A stretch of 64,000 bases of DNA from Dyella sp. A6 (GTDB lineage: Bacteria > Pseudomonadota > Gammaproteobacteria > Xanthomonadales > Rhodanobacteraceae), in assembly GCF_036320485.1 (NCBI RefSeq), contig NZ_CP132911.1, positions 2,666,001 to 2,730,000 of the forward strand, in the 5' to 3' direction. A model generated the notes under the pieces. It had not been told where the DNA came from. It did not search any database and saw nothing but the letters and a program-made list of their open reading frames with translations. Of this stretch, positions 38,559 through 49,339 are shown one piece after another. The translations under genes and the position numbers were made by a program. Within the stretch, counting starts at the first letter, position 1; each line of letters opens with the position of its first letter.

Positions 38559-38984
38559 ATGCGCCGCCTGTCCCTCGCCATTGCCTTGCTGCTGATCGCG
38601 CCCCTGGCCTGCGCTCAGGTGTACAAATGGACCGATGCCCATGGCACGGTACACTATTCGCAGACGCCTCCGCCGACCGGCACCAAGTACAGCCGGGTCA
38701 ACATCGAGGACTCCGGCGCCCCGATGGCTGCGTCGAATGTATCTTCGGAAACCGAAGGCCCGTCGGACCAGAGTCCGCCGCCGTCCGGAAATCTTCCGGT
38801 GGCTGACACGCCGGCCAACCGCGCCAAACTGTGCAACTCGCTCCGGAACAACCTGAATCTGTTGAAGAGCACCCGCCCGGTGGTGATGAATACCGGCGGC
38901 AAACGCCAGCTGATCAACGCCGAACAGCGCAAGCAGCAGCTCGACGACGCCAACGCGCAATACCAGCGCTACTGCTCGAATTGA
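38559..38984 (+). CDS. DUF4124 domain-containing exported protein
   Basis: Small exported protein of 141 residues. A signal peptide (RRLSLAIALLLIAPLACA) is followed by QVYKWTDAHGTVHYSQTPPP, the diagnostic DUF4124 opening. A Pro/Ser-rich linker and a Leu/Asn-rich C-terminus follow. GGAG precedes ATG 38559; ATG 38547 is an alternative. Function of the family is unknown. Confidence 0.85.
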   Translation: MRRLSLAIALLLIAPLACAQVYKWTDAHGTVHYSQTPPPTGTKYSRVNIEDSGAPMAASNVSSETEGPSDQSPPPSGNLPVADTPANRAKLCNSLRNNLNLLKSTRPVVMNTGGKRQLINAEQRKQQLDDANAQYQRYCSN

Positions 38985-39036
38985 CCGGTCCGGCCGCACG
39001 GTGATTCCGCGCCGCGTGATCCGGGTATGGCGCCGC

Positions 39037-39042
39037 TATAAT
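39037..39042 (+). promoter_or_regulatory. proS: -10-like TATAAT before proS
   Basis: A perfect TATAAT lies 31 bases before the proS ATG. No good -35 was found 16-18 bases upstream, so the assignment is tentative. Confidence 0.45.
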
Positions 39043-39072
39043 CGGTGTCTTTAACCTCCCGGATCACGCCCC

Positions 39073-40770
39073 ATGCGCCTCAGCCAATTCCACCTGGCCA
39101 CCGTCAAGGAAGTCCCTGCCGACGCCGAACTCGCCAGCCATCGGCTGATGTTGCGTACCGGCATGATCCGCAAGCTGGCAGCTGGCGTTTATACCTGGAG
39201 CCCGCTGGGTCTTCGCGTATTGCGCAAAGTGGAACATGTCGTGCGCGAGGAAATGAACCGCGCCGGCGCCATCGAAATGCTGATGCCCACGATCCAGCCG
39301 CAGGAGTTGTGGGAGGAAACCGGTCGCTGGCAGAAGTTCGGCGGTCAGCTGCTGAAAATCAAGGATCGCAAGGAACAGGGTTTCTGCTACGGCCCCACCG
39401 CCGAGGAAGTGGTCACCGATTTCGCCCGCAACGAGCTCAACAGCTACAAGCAGCTGCCGGTCAATTTCTATCAGATCCAGACCAAGTTCCGCGACGAGAT
39501 CCGCCCCCGTTTCGGGGTGATGCGCGCGCGCGAATTCCTGATGAAGGACGCCTATTCCTTCCATCTCACCCAGGAATCGCTAGGCGAAACCTATCAGGCC
39601 ATGTACGACGCCTATTCGCGCATATTCACGCGACTCGGCCTGACATTCCGCGCGGTGCAGGCGGATACCGGCGCCATTGGCGGCAATGCCAGCCATGAAT
39701 TCCAGGTATTGGCCGAATCCGGCGAAGACGCCATCGCATTTTCCGACGGTTCCGATTACGCCGCGAATATCGAAAAGGCCGAAGCGCTGGCACCGGCCGG
39801 CGAACGCCCGGCAGCAAACGCCGAACTGGCGCGCGTGGAAACGCCTTCGCAGAAAACCATCGACGAGGTCAGCGCGTTCCTGAAAGTCGCCCCTGCGCAA
39901 TGCGTGAAAACACTGCTAGTCAAGGGCCGCGACGGCCTGGTCGCGCTGTGCCTGCGCGGCGATCACGAGGTCAACGAGATCAAGGCCGGCAAGCTGCCCG
40001 AACTGCCCGAGGAATCCGTGCTCGCCAGCGAACAGGAGATCCTGGCCGCGGTCGGCGCGCGGCCCGGCTCGATCGGCCCGGTTGGCCTGCCCGCATCCAT
40101 TCCGGTCATCGTCGACCGCAGCGCCGCCGTGCTGGCCGACTTCGTCTGCGGTGGCAATCAGGACGGTACCCACTACGTCGGCGCCAACTGGGAACGCGAC
40201 GCGCGCATCACGCGCATCGAGGACATCCGTCAGGTCGTCGATGGCGACCCCTCCCCCGACGGCAAGGGCACGCTGCACCTCGCACGCGGCATCGAAGTGG
40301 GTCATGTCTTCCAGCTCGGCCGCAAGTATGCCGAGGCACTGGACGCCACCGTGCTCGACGACCAGGGCAAGGCACAGGTGATGTCGATGGGCTGCTACGG
40401 CATCGGCATCAGCCGCATCGTCGCCGCCGCCATCGAGCAGCGTCATGACGACGCGGGCATCCGCTGGCCGGAAGCCATGGCGCCCTGGCGCGTGGCCGTC
40501 TGCGTGATCAATCCCAAGCGCGATGAAGCCGTTACCGCAGCCGCCGAATCGCTTTATCGCGAACTCGCTGCGCATGGCGTGGAAACCGTGCTCGACGACC
40601 GCGGTCTGCGCCCGGGTGCGATGTTTGCCGACATCGAACTTATCGGCATTCCGCACCGCGTGGTGGTCAGCGAGCGCGGTCTTGCCGCCGGCACGCTGGA
40701 ATACCGCGCACGCGACGCCGAAGAAAGCCAGGCGATTACCCGGGACCGGTTATTCGAGCTGCTCGGCTAA
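39073..40770 (+). CDS. proS: Prolyl-tRNA synthetase, bacterial type with editing domain
   Basis: Class II synthetase of 565 residues. Motif 2 ([26 protein letters not shown]) and motif 3 ([17 protein letters not shown]) are clear; the editing (INS) domain lies between, about residues 220-400. The C-terminal anticodon domain ends [13 protein letters not shown]. The start [15 protein letters not shown] is canonical. Ends at an intrinsic terminator. Confidence 0.97.
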   Translation: MRLSQFHLATVKEVPADAELASHRLMLRTGMIRKLAAGVYTWSPLGLRVLRKVEHVVREEMNRAGAIEMLMPTIQPQELWEETGRWQKFGGQLLKIKDRKEQGFCYGPTAEEVVTDFARNELNSYKQLPVNFYQIQTKFRDEIRPRFGVMRAREFLMKDAYSFHLTQESLGETYQAMYDAYSRIFTRLGLTFRAVQADTGAIGGNASHEFQVLAESGEDAIAFSDGSDYAANIEKAEALAPAGERPAANAELARVETPSQKTIDEVSAFLKVAPAQCVKTLLVKGRDGLVALCLRGDHEVNEIKAGKLPELPEESVLASEQEILAAVGARPGSIGPVGLPASIPVIVDRSAAVLADFVCGGNQDGTHYVGANWERDARITRIEDIRQVVDGDPSPDGKGTLHLARGIEVGHVFQLGRKYAEALDATVLDDQGKAQVMSMGCYGIGISRIVAAAIEQRHDDAGIRWPEAMAPWRVAVCVINPKRDEAVTAAAESLYRELAAHGVETVLDDRGLRPGAMFADIELIGIPHRVVVSERGLAAGTLEYRARDAEESQAITRDRLFELLG

Positions 40771-40790
40771 ACCATCTTCCGGACCACATG

Positions 40791-40820
40791 AAAGCGACCG
40801 CCATGGCGGTCGCTTTTTTT
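40791..40820 (+). terminator. Intrinsic terminator after proS
   Basis: GCGACCGCCATGGCGGTCGC (40794-40813) is a perfect 20-base inverted repeat followed by seven T residues (40814-40820), 23 bases past the proS stop. Confidence 0.95.
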
Positions 40821-41033
40821 ATTTATCCGAAGTACATGCGATGTAGCGAAATCGGCCCATCGCAGACGCGAATTTCATCCATGGATCCGTTTAATTAACC
40901 ATTAGACCATTGCAGTTTCTGATTATGGCTTTGCAATTCAACGCGTCTTCGGAGAGAATCAGCCCCACCCAAGGACGGCCCATTAATCAAAAAACATGCT
41001 GTCCGGTTTCACCCCATCTACTGGAGTCATTTC
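40821..41033. promoter_or_regulatory. AT-rich leader of the H-NS-like gene
   Basis: The 213 bases after the proS terminator are much richer in A and T than the surrounding DNA, with TTTAATTAACCATTAG around 40890-40905. This suits autorepression by H-NS family proteins. No confident -35/-10 pair was read. Confidence 0.5.
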
Positions 41034-41354
41034 ATGGCCATCGATATTAAGAACCTCAACCATAACCAGCTCAACGAGCTGATCAACAAGGCGCAGGTGC
41101 GCCAGGGCGAGCTGCGCAAGGAAAAGGTCGCCAAGCTGCGCGAGAAAGTCCACGCGCTGATCAAGGCCGAAGGCTATACCTTCGAGGATATTTTCGGCGG
41201 CGCCCGCGCCAAGCGTCGCAGCACCGGCACGGTGGCCCCGAAGTATCGCAATCCGGCCAATCCGGAGCAGACCTGGTCCGGCCGTGGCAAGCGTCCGCGC
41301 TGGTTCAACGACGCCCTGAAGGCCGGCAAGAAGGAAAAAGACCTGGCGATCTGA
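41034..41354 (+). CDS. H-NS family nucleoid-associated DNA-binding protein
   Basis: Protein of 106 residues. The N-terminal half is a coiled, charged dimerisation region (LNELINKAQVRQGELRKEKVAKL), and the C-terminal half carries the H-NS/XrvA DNA-binding core (YRNPANPEQTWSGRGKRPRW). Such proteins silence AT-rich, often acquired, DNA in Xanthomonadales. The AT-rich leader is consistent with autoregulation. It is followed by two hairpins. Confidence 0.93.
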   Translation: MAIDIKNLNHNQLNELINKAQVRQGELRKEKVAKLREKVHALIKAEGYTFEDIFGGARAKRRSTGTVAPKYRNPANPEQTWSGRGKRPRWFNDALKAGKKEKDLAI

Positions 41355-41375
41355 TCGCCACCGTCAGGCAGACCC

Positions 41376-41400
41376 GACGCCGGCTTGCAGCCGGCGTCTT
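41376..41400 (+). terminator. Hairpin terminator after the H-NS-like gene
   Basis: GACGCCGGCT and AGCCGGCGTC (41376-41385 and 41389-41398) form a 10-bp stem with a TGC loop, then TT. The U-tract is short. Confidence 0.6.
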
Positions 41401-41420
41401 CATGTCTGGCTGCATCAAAT

Positions 41421-41446
41421 GTCTGGCCGCCGGACGGCGGCCAGAC
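41421..41446. terminator. Second hairpin, between convergent genes
   Basis: GTCTGGCCGCC and GGCGGCCAGAC (41421-41431 and 41436-41446) form an 11-bp stem with a GGAC loop, three bases beyond the end of the convergent ThrE-type gene. It may serve that gene as terminator; no T-run is present. Confidence 0.5.
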
Positions 41447-41449
41447 GAC

Positions 41450-42724
41450 TCACAGCGATCGCCGCGGCGCTACCAGCAGTTCGCCGAACATCAGTCCGGC
41501 CACCAGCGCGATAAGCAGGGTCACCAGCAATACGCCGGTATCCATGCCCAGTTCGGTACTGCGCTCCAGCAGATAGGAAACACTGCGGAAACCCACGCTG
41601 CCCGGCACCAGCAACAGGATGCCCGGCTCACGCACCACCGCACCCGGGCGATGCGCATAGCGCGCATAGGCATTCGCCAACGCACTGAGCACCAGTCCGC
41701 CGACGAACACACCGAATGGCGCGGCCGGCAAGCGGCCGGATATCTCGCCGCCCCAGCGGGTCGCCAGATAACCAACCACCACCGCCATGATCACCACCGG
41801 CCAGTCGCGGCGCGCGGCACGGAACAGCATCGCGAAGGCGACGGCGGCCACCAGCAGCGCCGGGTAATCCATCCAGCCCGGCAGGGGCGGCAGCACGAAG
41901 TCGCGTGCATTGATGCCGAACGCTGCACACAACTCGGACCCCGCCAGTGTGCCGAAGGCCAGCTTGAGCAGGGTGGCCATGGCACCACCCATGCGCGCCA
42001 TGCCGGAGACCAGGTGCTGGCTGGAGATTTCGCGCACGGCCGTGGTCAGCGACATGCCGGGGACCAGCACGATCAGGCTGGAAAGCACCACCGACTTGAT
42101 CGCCAACGGCTCCACCAGTGCACTGAACGCGATCGTCACCGAGGTGGCCACCAGCGCGCAGATGGCGTCGCTGGCCACCGATAGACGCGGCCGGGTCGCC
42201 GATAGCATGGTGATCCAGCCGATCAGCACTCCGATCACACAGGCCACCAGCACATCGAGCCACGAGCTGTGCAGGAACAGCGCCGCCACGCTGGCCGCGG
42301 ACAGGCCATAGCTGGCGATGATCTTGGCCTGCTCGCGGCGCGAGTCGGGCAGATCCAGCGCCCGCAACTGGCGGAAGCCCTCGCGCAGGTCCAGCTTGCC
42401 TTCGATCACCAGGTCGGCGATGTCGTCGGCACGGCACAGCTTCTTGAGGTTCACGTCGCCGGGCGACAGCCGTACCACCTGGGTCACCTGCGCCAGCCCC
42501 TCCTCGCCCTGCGCCAGGTCGGCAAAGGAAATGATGATCGCCGTGGGGCTGGACCACACTTCGGCATTCAGGCCCAGCCGCTGGGCCACGCCCGACACGG
42601 CGATTTCCAGGCGCGGTGCCGATGTGCCGTACTTGTGCAGCCGGCGCGCCAGCTCGACCAAGAAGGCGATGCGCGTGTTCAGCGCCGCCATGGTCGGCTG
42701 CAGCAAGGGGGCGACGTTGCTCAT
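41450..42724 (-). CDS. Threonine/serine exporter family protein (ThrE-like)
   Basis: Membrane protein of 424 residues that contains both halves of the ThrE/DUF1212-DUF3815 family in one chain: an N-terminal soluble and hydrophobic part (about 1-260) and a C-terminal membrane part of about five segments ending in YLLERSTELGMDTGVLLVTL. Exports threonine and serine in Corynebacterium. It is encoded convergently with the H-NS-like gene and upstream of the NfeD pair. Amino-acid specificity is only inferred. Confidence 0.88.
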   Translation of the reverse strand: MSNVAPLLQPTMAALNTRIAFLVELARRLHKYGTSAPRLEIAVSGVAQRLGLNAEVWSSPTAIIISFADLAQGEEGLAQVTQVVRLSPGDVNLKKLCRADDIADLVIEGKLDLREGFRQLRALDLPDSRREQAKIIASYGLSAASVAALFLHSSWLDVLVACVIGVLIGWITMLSATRPRLSVASDAICALVATSVTIAFSALVEPLAIKSVVLSSLIVLVPGMSLTTAVREISSQHLVSGMARMGGAMATLLKLAFGTLAGSELCAAFGINARDFVLPPLPGWMDYPALLVAAVAFAMLFRAARRDWPVVIMAVVVGYLATRWGGEISGRLPAAPFGVFVGGLVLSALANAYARYAHRPGAVVREPGILLLVPGSVGFRSVSYLLERSTELGMDTGVLLVTLLIALVAGLMFGELLVAPRRSL

Positions 42725-42850
42725 GACCGGCCACCACGGAGGCGATGCGGAACACGGCTGTTCACGAAAGGAAGGAGGCAGGGCGACATGCGGCTAGTAA
42801 AGCCGATTTGGACGTCCATGCCTATCGTCCCGACGATGCCCGTCGGCGGC

Positions 42851-43285
42851 TCAGTCTGCGGCGCGCACCACCAGCGTGGTGCCGTCGACAGCAGTCACCT
42901 CGACCGCACTGCCCACCGGCAGGTCCGGGCCGCTGACCAGCCACTGGCCATCGCCCACGCGGGCCTTGCCGCGACCGTTGACGATAGCTTCCGCCAGCAC
43001 ATAGCGCTGACCGATCATCTGCTCAGCCCGCCGGTTCAGGCGCTCGGCCGACGGCTCGCGGGCGCGCAGGCGTGGCCGTAGCCAGATGGCGTAGACCGCG
43101 CAGGACGCAAAGGCGAGCAGCGCGAACATCACCGCCTGCAGCAGCAGCGACATGCCCGGAACGATCCACAGCAGCACGCCCATCGCCGCCGCCGCGATGC
43201 CGATCCACAACATGAAATACCCCGGCGCAACCACTTCGACGACGATCAGCACCAGCGCAAGGACCCACCACAGGTCATGGCTCAT
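42851..43285 (-). CDS. NfeD family membrane protein
   Basis: Short NfeD-type (NfeD1b) protein of 144 residues with four hydrophobic segments (WWVLALVLIVVEVVAPGYFM onward) and a C-terminal OB-fold (VNGRGKARVGDGQWLVSGPDL). Start ATG 43285 has GGAG at six bases; ATG 43300 (MPENL) is the alternative. Encoded after the SPFH-protein gene, the standard partner arrangement (QmcA/YbbJ-like). Confidence 0.9.
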   Translation of the reverse strand: MSHDLWWVLALVLIVVEVVAPGYFMLWIGIAAAAMGVLLWIVPGMSLLLQAVMFALLAFASCAVYAIWLRPRLRAREPSAERLNRRAEQMIGQRYVLAEAIVNGRGKARVGDGQWLVSGPDLPVGSAVEVTAVDGTTLVVRAAD

Positions 43286-43347
43286 CAGGTTCTCCGGCAT
43301 GAAGACTTCATCGGATAACCGCCCGACTGCACATCGAGCGACGGGAC

Positions 43348-44316
43348 TCAGCCAATCGACGGCGGGTTGCGCGGCCGGGGCGGCGTGCTGCCGGAGGAAG
43401 TGGCCTGCTGGCTCACCGCTTCCTTGGCCAGCTCGGCAATGCCCGCCAGCGAGCCCAGCACACCGGTGGCCTCCACCGGCAGCAGCAGCATCTTCTGGTT
43501 GGGCGACTGTGCCAGCACCTTGAGTGCCTCGACGTAGTTGTTGGCCACGAAGTAGTTGAGTGCGTTGACGTTGCCGCCGGCAATCGCCTCGGAGACCATC
43601 GTGGTGGCCTTCGCCTCCGCTTCGGCCGAACGCTCGCGCGCCTCGGCGGCACGGAAGGCCGCCTCGCGCTTGCCCTCGGCAGCCAGGATCGCCGACTGTT
43701 TCTCGCCATCGGCCCGCAGGATCGCCGACTGGCGCATGCCCTCGGCCTCCAGGATATTCGCCCGTTTCTCGCGCTCGGCCTTCATCTGCCGCGCCATCGC
43801 ATCGACCAGGTCGCGCGGCGGCGCGATGTCCTTGATCTCGATGCGGTTGACCTTGACGCCCCATGGGTGGGTGGCTTCGTCGACCACGCGCAGCAACTGG
43901 GCATTGATCGCGTCGCGCTGGCTCAGCGACTCGTCCAGGTCCATCGAGCCCAGCACCGTACGGATGTTGGTCATCACCAGGGCCAGTGCAGCCTGTTCCA
44001 GGTTGGCCACTTCATAGGCCGCCTTGGCCGCGTCCAGCACCTGATAGAACACCACGCCATCCACGCGCACCACCGCGTTGTCCTTGGTGATGACATCCTG
44101 CGACGGCACGTCCAGCACCTGCTCCATCATGTTCATCTTGCGGCCGACCGCCTGGTAGACCGGAATCAGGAAATGCAGCCCGGGGGTCAACGTGCAGGTG
44201 TAGCGCCCGAACGTCTCCACCGTCCATTCGTAGCCCTGCGGCACGATGCGCACCAGCTTCACCAGCACGACCACCACAAGCACGACCAACACCAACGCGA
44301 TGATGCCGCTGCCCAT
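43348..44316 (-). CDS. SPFH/stomatin-like membrane protein (QmcA type)
   Basis: Membrane-anchored SPFH protein of 322 residues: one N-terminal hydrophobic segment ([18 protein letters not shown]), the band-7 domain ([19 protein letters not shown]), then a long Ala/Glu-rich coiled coil (about 190-260). It forms membrane microdomain scaffolds with NfeD. Downstream NfeD completes the pair. The adjacent histidine kinase gene ends 87 bases upstream of its start. Confidence 0.92.
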   Translation of the reverse strand: MGSGIIALVLVVLVVVVLVKLVRIVPQGYEWTVETFGRYTCTLTPGLHFLIPVYQAVGRKMNMMEQVLDVPSQDVITKDNAVVRVDGVVFYQVLDAAKAAYEVANLEQAALALVMTNIRTVLGSMDLDESLSQRDAINAQLLRVVDEATHPWGVKVNRIEIKDIAPPRDLVDAMARQMKAEREKRANILEAEGMRQSAILRADGEKQSAILAAEGKREAAFRAAEARERSAEAEAKATTMVSEAIAGGNVNALNYFVANNYVEALKVLAQSPNQKMLLLPVEATGVLGSLAGIAELAKEAVSQQATSSGSTPPRPRNPPSIG

Positions 44317-44403
44317 GAACCGACTCCTTCCGATTGAGAGTCTGCAGTATAGGCGAGCTGCCGGTCCGCGCCTGTTACGTGATTACGTAACAGCAGCCCT
44401 GGC

Positions 44404-45789
44404 TCAGGCCGGCTGTAGCGGCAGCAGCAGGGTGACCCGCAGGCCGCCTTCGGCACGGTTCGCCAGGGCGATCCGTCCACCATGCGCTTCGGCGATCTCG
44501 CGCGCCAGCGCCAGCCCCAGCCCGGTGCCGGAGCGCTTGGTGGAGTAGAACGGCAACAAGGCCTGGGCCAGTACTGTCTGGCTCATGCCGGGACCGCGGT
44601 CGGCTACCTCGATGCGCACATCGCGAGCGACGATCGCGATCGCCAGCGTCACGTCGTCCGTGCCGCCCTCGGTCGCCGCTTCGTGGGCGTTCTTGACCAG
44701 GTTGATCAGCACCTGCTCGACCTGTGCCGGGTCGAACCAGCCCGGCTGTTCGGGCAAGGCGCCTTCCAGCCGGAACTGGCAATGCAGGGCCAGTGCATCA
44801 AGGAAGCCCGGCCACGCCACCGCCACATGCCGCGGCGTCGGCAGCTTGGCGAAGCGGGCGTAGCCGTCGATGAAACCGTGCAGATGCCGCGCACGCTCGC
44901 CGATGGTGGCGAACACGCCGGGCAGGCGCTCCAGGTTGCCGCGCCGCGCCAGCTCCGCGCCGGAGTGTGCCAGCGACGAGATCGGCGCCAGCGAATTGTT
45001 CAGCTCGTGGCTGACCACACGGATCACGCGCTTCCACGCCGCCACTTCCTGCCGCGACAGCTCGCGCGTCATGCGCCGGAACAGCCTCAGCCGGTGCGGC
45101 CGGCCCTGCAGCCGGAACGCCCGTTGCGACAGATGGAAGGTTTCCTCGCTGCCCTCCATCTCCACGGTGAACAGCGCATCTTCCTGGCTTTCCACCGCCA
45201 CGCGCAGGGCTTCCGGGGTGTCGCCCAGCAGCTGGGCGAACGACAGTCCGTTGAGGCTGCGGCCCTCGTTGAACAGGTGGCGTGCGGCGATATTGGCGTA
45301 GGCCACGCGATCGCCCGCATCGGTGAGCACCAGCGCGACCGGCGTGTTCTGCACCACCGTGTCCAGCAGCAGTTCGCGCTGCGCCAGGTGCTGGCGCTGC
45401 TCGCGCAGGGTCTGCCCCAGCTCGTTGTGCATGCGGATCAGTTCGCCCAGCTCGTCGCGACGGCGCACGGCGATCGAGAAACTGAAGTCGCCATCGCGAT
45501 AGCTGGCCACCGCACCTTCCAGGGCGCGCAGCAGGCGCTTCAGCGGCCCCATCACGCCGTGCGCCAGCCACCACGCCAGCGGCAACAGCAGCAACAGGCA
45601 CACCGCCAGCACACCATAGACACCGAACGTGGCCGGACCACGCAGTTCCATCTTCAGGTCAGTGTGCGCCCACGCGATGATCTGCGGCAACGGCCACTGG
45701 GTGATACCCGCGTAGAGCATGGCACCGCTGAGACCGGCCAGCGCCAGCAGGCCGGTCAACCGCCCTTCCAGCGAATTCAGACGACGCAT
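44404..45789 (-). CDS. NtrY-like membrane sensor histidine kinase
   Basis: Membrane sensor kinase of 461 residues and last gene of the long minus-strand run. Two membrane segments (about 14-34 and 60-85) enclose a short loop. A HAMP-like linker and a PAS-like region follow. The kinase core has the phospho-His in VVSHELNNSLAPI, an N-box EQVLINLVKNAHEAA and a G-box ADRGPGM, GTGLGLALAREIAEAHGGRI. A GGAGGG precedes ATG 45789. It is 168 bases from the upstream regulator and almost certainly its cognate kinase. Confidence 0.9.
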   Translation of the reverse strand: MRRLNSLEGRLTGLLALAGLSGAMLYAGITQWPLPQIIAWAHTDLKMELRGPATFGVYGVLAVCLLLLLPLAWWLAHGVMGPLKRLLRALEGAVASYRDGDFSFSIAVRRRDELGELIRMHNELGQTLREQRQHLAQRELLLDTVVQNTPVALVLTDAGDRVAYANIAARHLFNEGRSLNGLSFAQLLGDTPEALRVAVESQEDALFTVEMEGSEETFHLSQRAFRLQGRPHRLRLFRRMTRELSRQEVAAWKRVIRVVSHELNNSLAPISSLAHSGAELARRGNLERLPGVFATIGERARHLHGFIDGYARFAKLPTPRHVAVAWPGFLDALALHCQFRLEGALPEQPGWFDPAQVEQVLINLVKNAHEAATEGGTDDVTLAIAIVARDVRIEVADRGPGMSQTVLAQALLPFYSTKRSGTGLGLALAREIAEAHGGRIALANRAEGGLRVTLLLPLQPA

Positions 45790-45957
45790 GCCGACGCCCT
45801 CCAGCAGGCGGAATGCGGCACCGGGCCGCTCAGCGACATGCACAATCCATCGGCGCGAGGCCACTTGTCCGATACATCCGCATGGGCACTCCAGGCAACA
45901 GCGACACGTTTCTATCTACACCAGCCGGGTTCCGACAGCCACTGCCGAAAGCCCGGA

Positions 45958-47298
<1,341 letters not shown>

Positions 47299-47362
47299 TC
47301 GTCGTCTGCACATGCCGCAATGGATGCAGCCCAGGCCAAAAAGGTTGCCATGACTTTCGGCA

Positions 47363-48046
47363 TCAGAGAACCCCGCCGTGCGACGCCGCAGCCGCGAGCG
47401 GCGGTTCCGCGCCGTCGAACCACTGCACGCGGATGCCGCTGACCGCGCCAATATGCGCGTGCCGGCTCACCCACAGGGTGCCGCCGCGCTGCGCCACGAT
47501 GGCGCCGTCCACGGCTACGCCGGGGCCGATCACCAGCACCGGCAGTCTCTTCCAGACATCGTCGTCGGGACTGGTGGAGGGTTTCGGCTTGTCCAGCCGG
47601 ATGCTGCCGGCGACATGGGTGATGCCGCGCAATTCGATCCGCCCGGAAACCGTGCGGATCGAACCGCCGATCTGCGCGTCGGTCGCCTGCACGTTGGCGG
47701 TGTAAGTGCGCAGGTCGCCGCCCACACGCGCGCCACGCGCCAGCGTCACGTTGCCGTCGACACTGGCCAGCACGCCCCTGCACACCGATTGCCGACCCAG
47801 CATGACCCGGCCATCCACCGTCTTGATGGCATGCGCCGTGGCCCAGTCGTCCAGCGTCACGCCGCCATCGACGCTGCGTATCTTGCCGGCATGCGCGTGC
47901 GACAGCACCTGCACCGCGCCGTCCACCGCGTAGATCGGATGCGGCAAGCTGCCTGCCGTCACCGTGGTCGCCCGGTCGATATGCATCGTGCACCCGCCGC
48001 AGGCCACCAGGGCCAGCAGCCATCCCATTCGAACCCGTCCCCTCAT
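47363..48046 (-). CDS. Lipoprotein with repeated beta-strand (adhesin/autotransporter-like) pattern
   Basis: Predicted lipoprotein of 227 residues. The lipobox is LVAC in GWLLALVACGGC. The mature part has repeated short strands separated by polar turns (IKTVDGRVMLGRQ, SVDGNVTLARGARVG, RTVSGRIELRGITHV), each with a VDG-like step. This resembles the DUF4097/bactofilin-like or head-GIN beta-helix style, but I cannot name a family. AGGGAG lies six bases before ATG 48046. It is 49 bases after the last permease and 64 before the regulator, so probably cotranscribed. Confidence 0.7.
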   Translation of the reverse strand: MRGRVRMGWLLALVACGGCTMHIDRATTVTAGSLPHPIYAVDGAVQVLSHAHAGKIRSVDGGVTLDDWATAHAIKTVDGRVMLGRQSVCRGVLASVDGNVTLARGARVGGDLRTYTANVQATDAQIGGSIRTVSGRIELRGITHVAGSIRLDKPKPSTSPDDDVWKRLPVLVIGPGVAVDGAIVAQRGGTLWVSRHAHIGAVSGIRVQWFDGAEPPLAAAASHGGVL

Positions 48047-48095
48047 CGCCATCTCCCTTGCTTGCGCATTGTCGTGTTCCACACAGATCCCGTCA

Positions 48096-49328
48096 TCACA
48101 CCGATCGTGTCGCCACCACCGGCGGCACGCGTGCCGCGCGCAGCGCCGGCGACAGCACCGCCAGCTGACCCAGCAGCAACATCAGCAGCGCGCCGTATGG
48201 CAGGTAGGTCCAGGGCAGCCGACTCAGTTCGTAGGCGTGCATCAGCCAGGCATTGCCGACATAGGCCAGCGCCATGCCCAACACCACGCCAAGCCCCACG
48301 ATCAAGGCGTTCTCGACCAGAAAGTAACGCAGGATATCCACCCGCCGCGCACCGAGCGCGCGACGAATGCCGATTTGCCGCGTGCGCTTCTGTACCCAGA
48401 AACCGGTGAGCCCCATGATCCCGATCACCGTCACGATCACCACGGTCAGTGCCACCCCGGCGAACATCCACAGTGCCGCACGCCGACTCTTGAACACCGC
48501 CGCACGATGTACGGCATAGAACTCCGCGCGCGGCTTCGTGCCAACCGGCAGCAGGGCGCCGAACTGGCGCTGCAGCGCCTTGCGTATACCGCGCAGCGCC
48601 GCTTGGCGCATCGACGGATCGACCCGCACCGCATAGAACAGCCATGATGTCTTGGCCACGCGTTGCGGCAGCAACACCGTGTTGTCGGCACGCCCGCGCG
48701 TCGCCATGCCCACCTGGTTACGCAGCAGATGACGCACCACGCCCACCACCTGCCAGCCCGGGTCCTTGTGATCGCCGGGCGCGCGCAGCACCCCGCCCAG
48801 CGGCGACGCCTTGCCGAACAGCTGGCGCGCCATCGACTGAGTGATGATCACCGGCTCCAGCGTCCCCTTGCCCTGGTCCGTACCGATATCGCGATATTCA
48901 TCGGGACGGAAGTTGCGACCGCTGACCAGTTGCAGTCCCAGCGTATCCAGCAGGTCGTAGCCCTGGTATCCATTCGCTCCGAGCTTGACTCCCGTCGGTC
49001 CCTGCATGGCCACCATATAGAGATAGTTGGCGATCATCGGCAGTCCATTTGCGGCGCTAACGGCACGCACGCCCGGTACTTCGCGCAACGCCTCGGTGCC
49101 GGCCTGCACTTCGGCGGCAGTCCAGGGCCGTCCGGGCGAAGGCAGGTGATCGACCAGCACCAGATCAGCCGTATCGACCCCGCTGGGCGCGAGCATCGGC
49201 GCCAGTTGCTGCCAGGTCAGGAACAACACATTGCACAGGATCGCGCAGGCCAGCATGACCTGCAGCAGCACCAGCAGCGGCATCAGGCTATGCCGACGCA
49301 AGGTGGAAACATGGATGCGCAGCGACAT
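48096..49328 (-). CDS. MacB/FtsX-type ABC permease, B type (pair 7)
   Basis: Permease subunit of 410 residues, last of the array. An N-terminal membrane segment (LMPLLVLLQVMLACAILCN) precedes a periplasmic MacB_PCD-like domain and a C-terminal FtsX domain of three membrane segments; it ends VPPVVATRSV. AGGAGG lies six bases before its ATG, 11 bases after the pair-7 A stop. The last 127 bases, near 48107-48233, differ from the pair-6 B gene at only four positions. It is followed by the lipoprotein gene. Substrate unknown. Confidence 0.9.
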   Translation of the reverse strand: MSLRIHVSTLRRHSLMPLLVLLQVMLACAILCNVLFLTWQQLAPMLAPSGVDTADLVLVDHLPSPGRPWTAAEVQAGTEALREVPGVRAVSAANGLPMIANYLYMVAMQGPTGVKLGANGYQGYDLLDTLGLQLVSGRNFRPDEYRDIGTDQGKGTLEPVIITQSMARQLFGKASPLGGVLRAPGDHKDPGWQVVGVVRHLLRNQVGMATRGRADNTVLLPQRVAKTSWLFYAVRVDPSMRQAALRGIRKALQRQFGALLPVGTKPRAEFYAVHRAAVFKSRRAALWMFAGVALTVVIVTVIGIMGLTGFWVQKRTRQIGIRRALGARRVDILRYFLVENALIVGLGVVLGMALAYVGNAWLMHAYELSRLPWTYLPYGALLMLLLGQLAVLSPALRAARVPPVVATRSV

Positions 49329-49339
49329 GACGAGCCTCC

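Noticed and set aside
48050..48095. Possible sigma-54 promoter (TGGAAC ... TGC) before the lipoprotein
   Set aside because: GG-to-GC spacing is 11 instead of 10 and the -24 part lacks TGGCAC.
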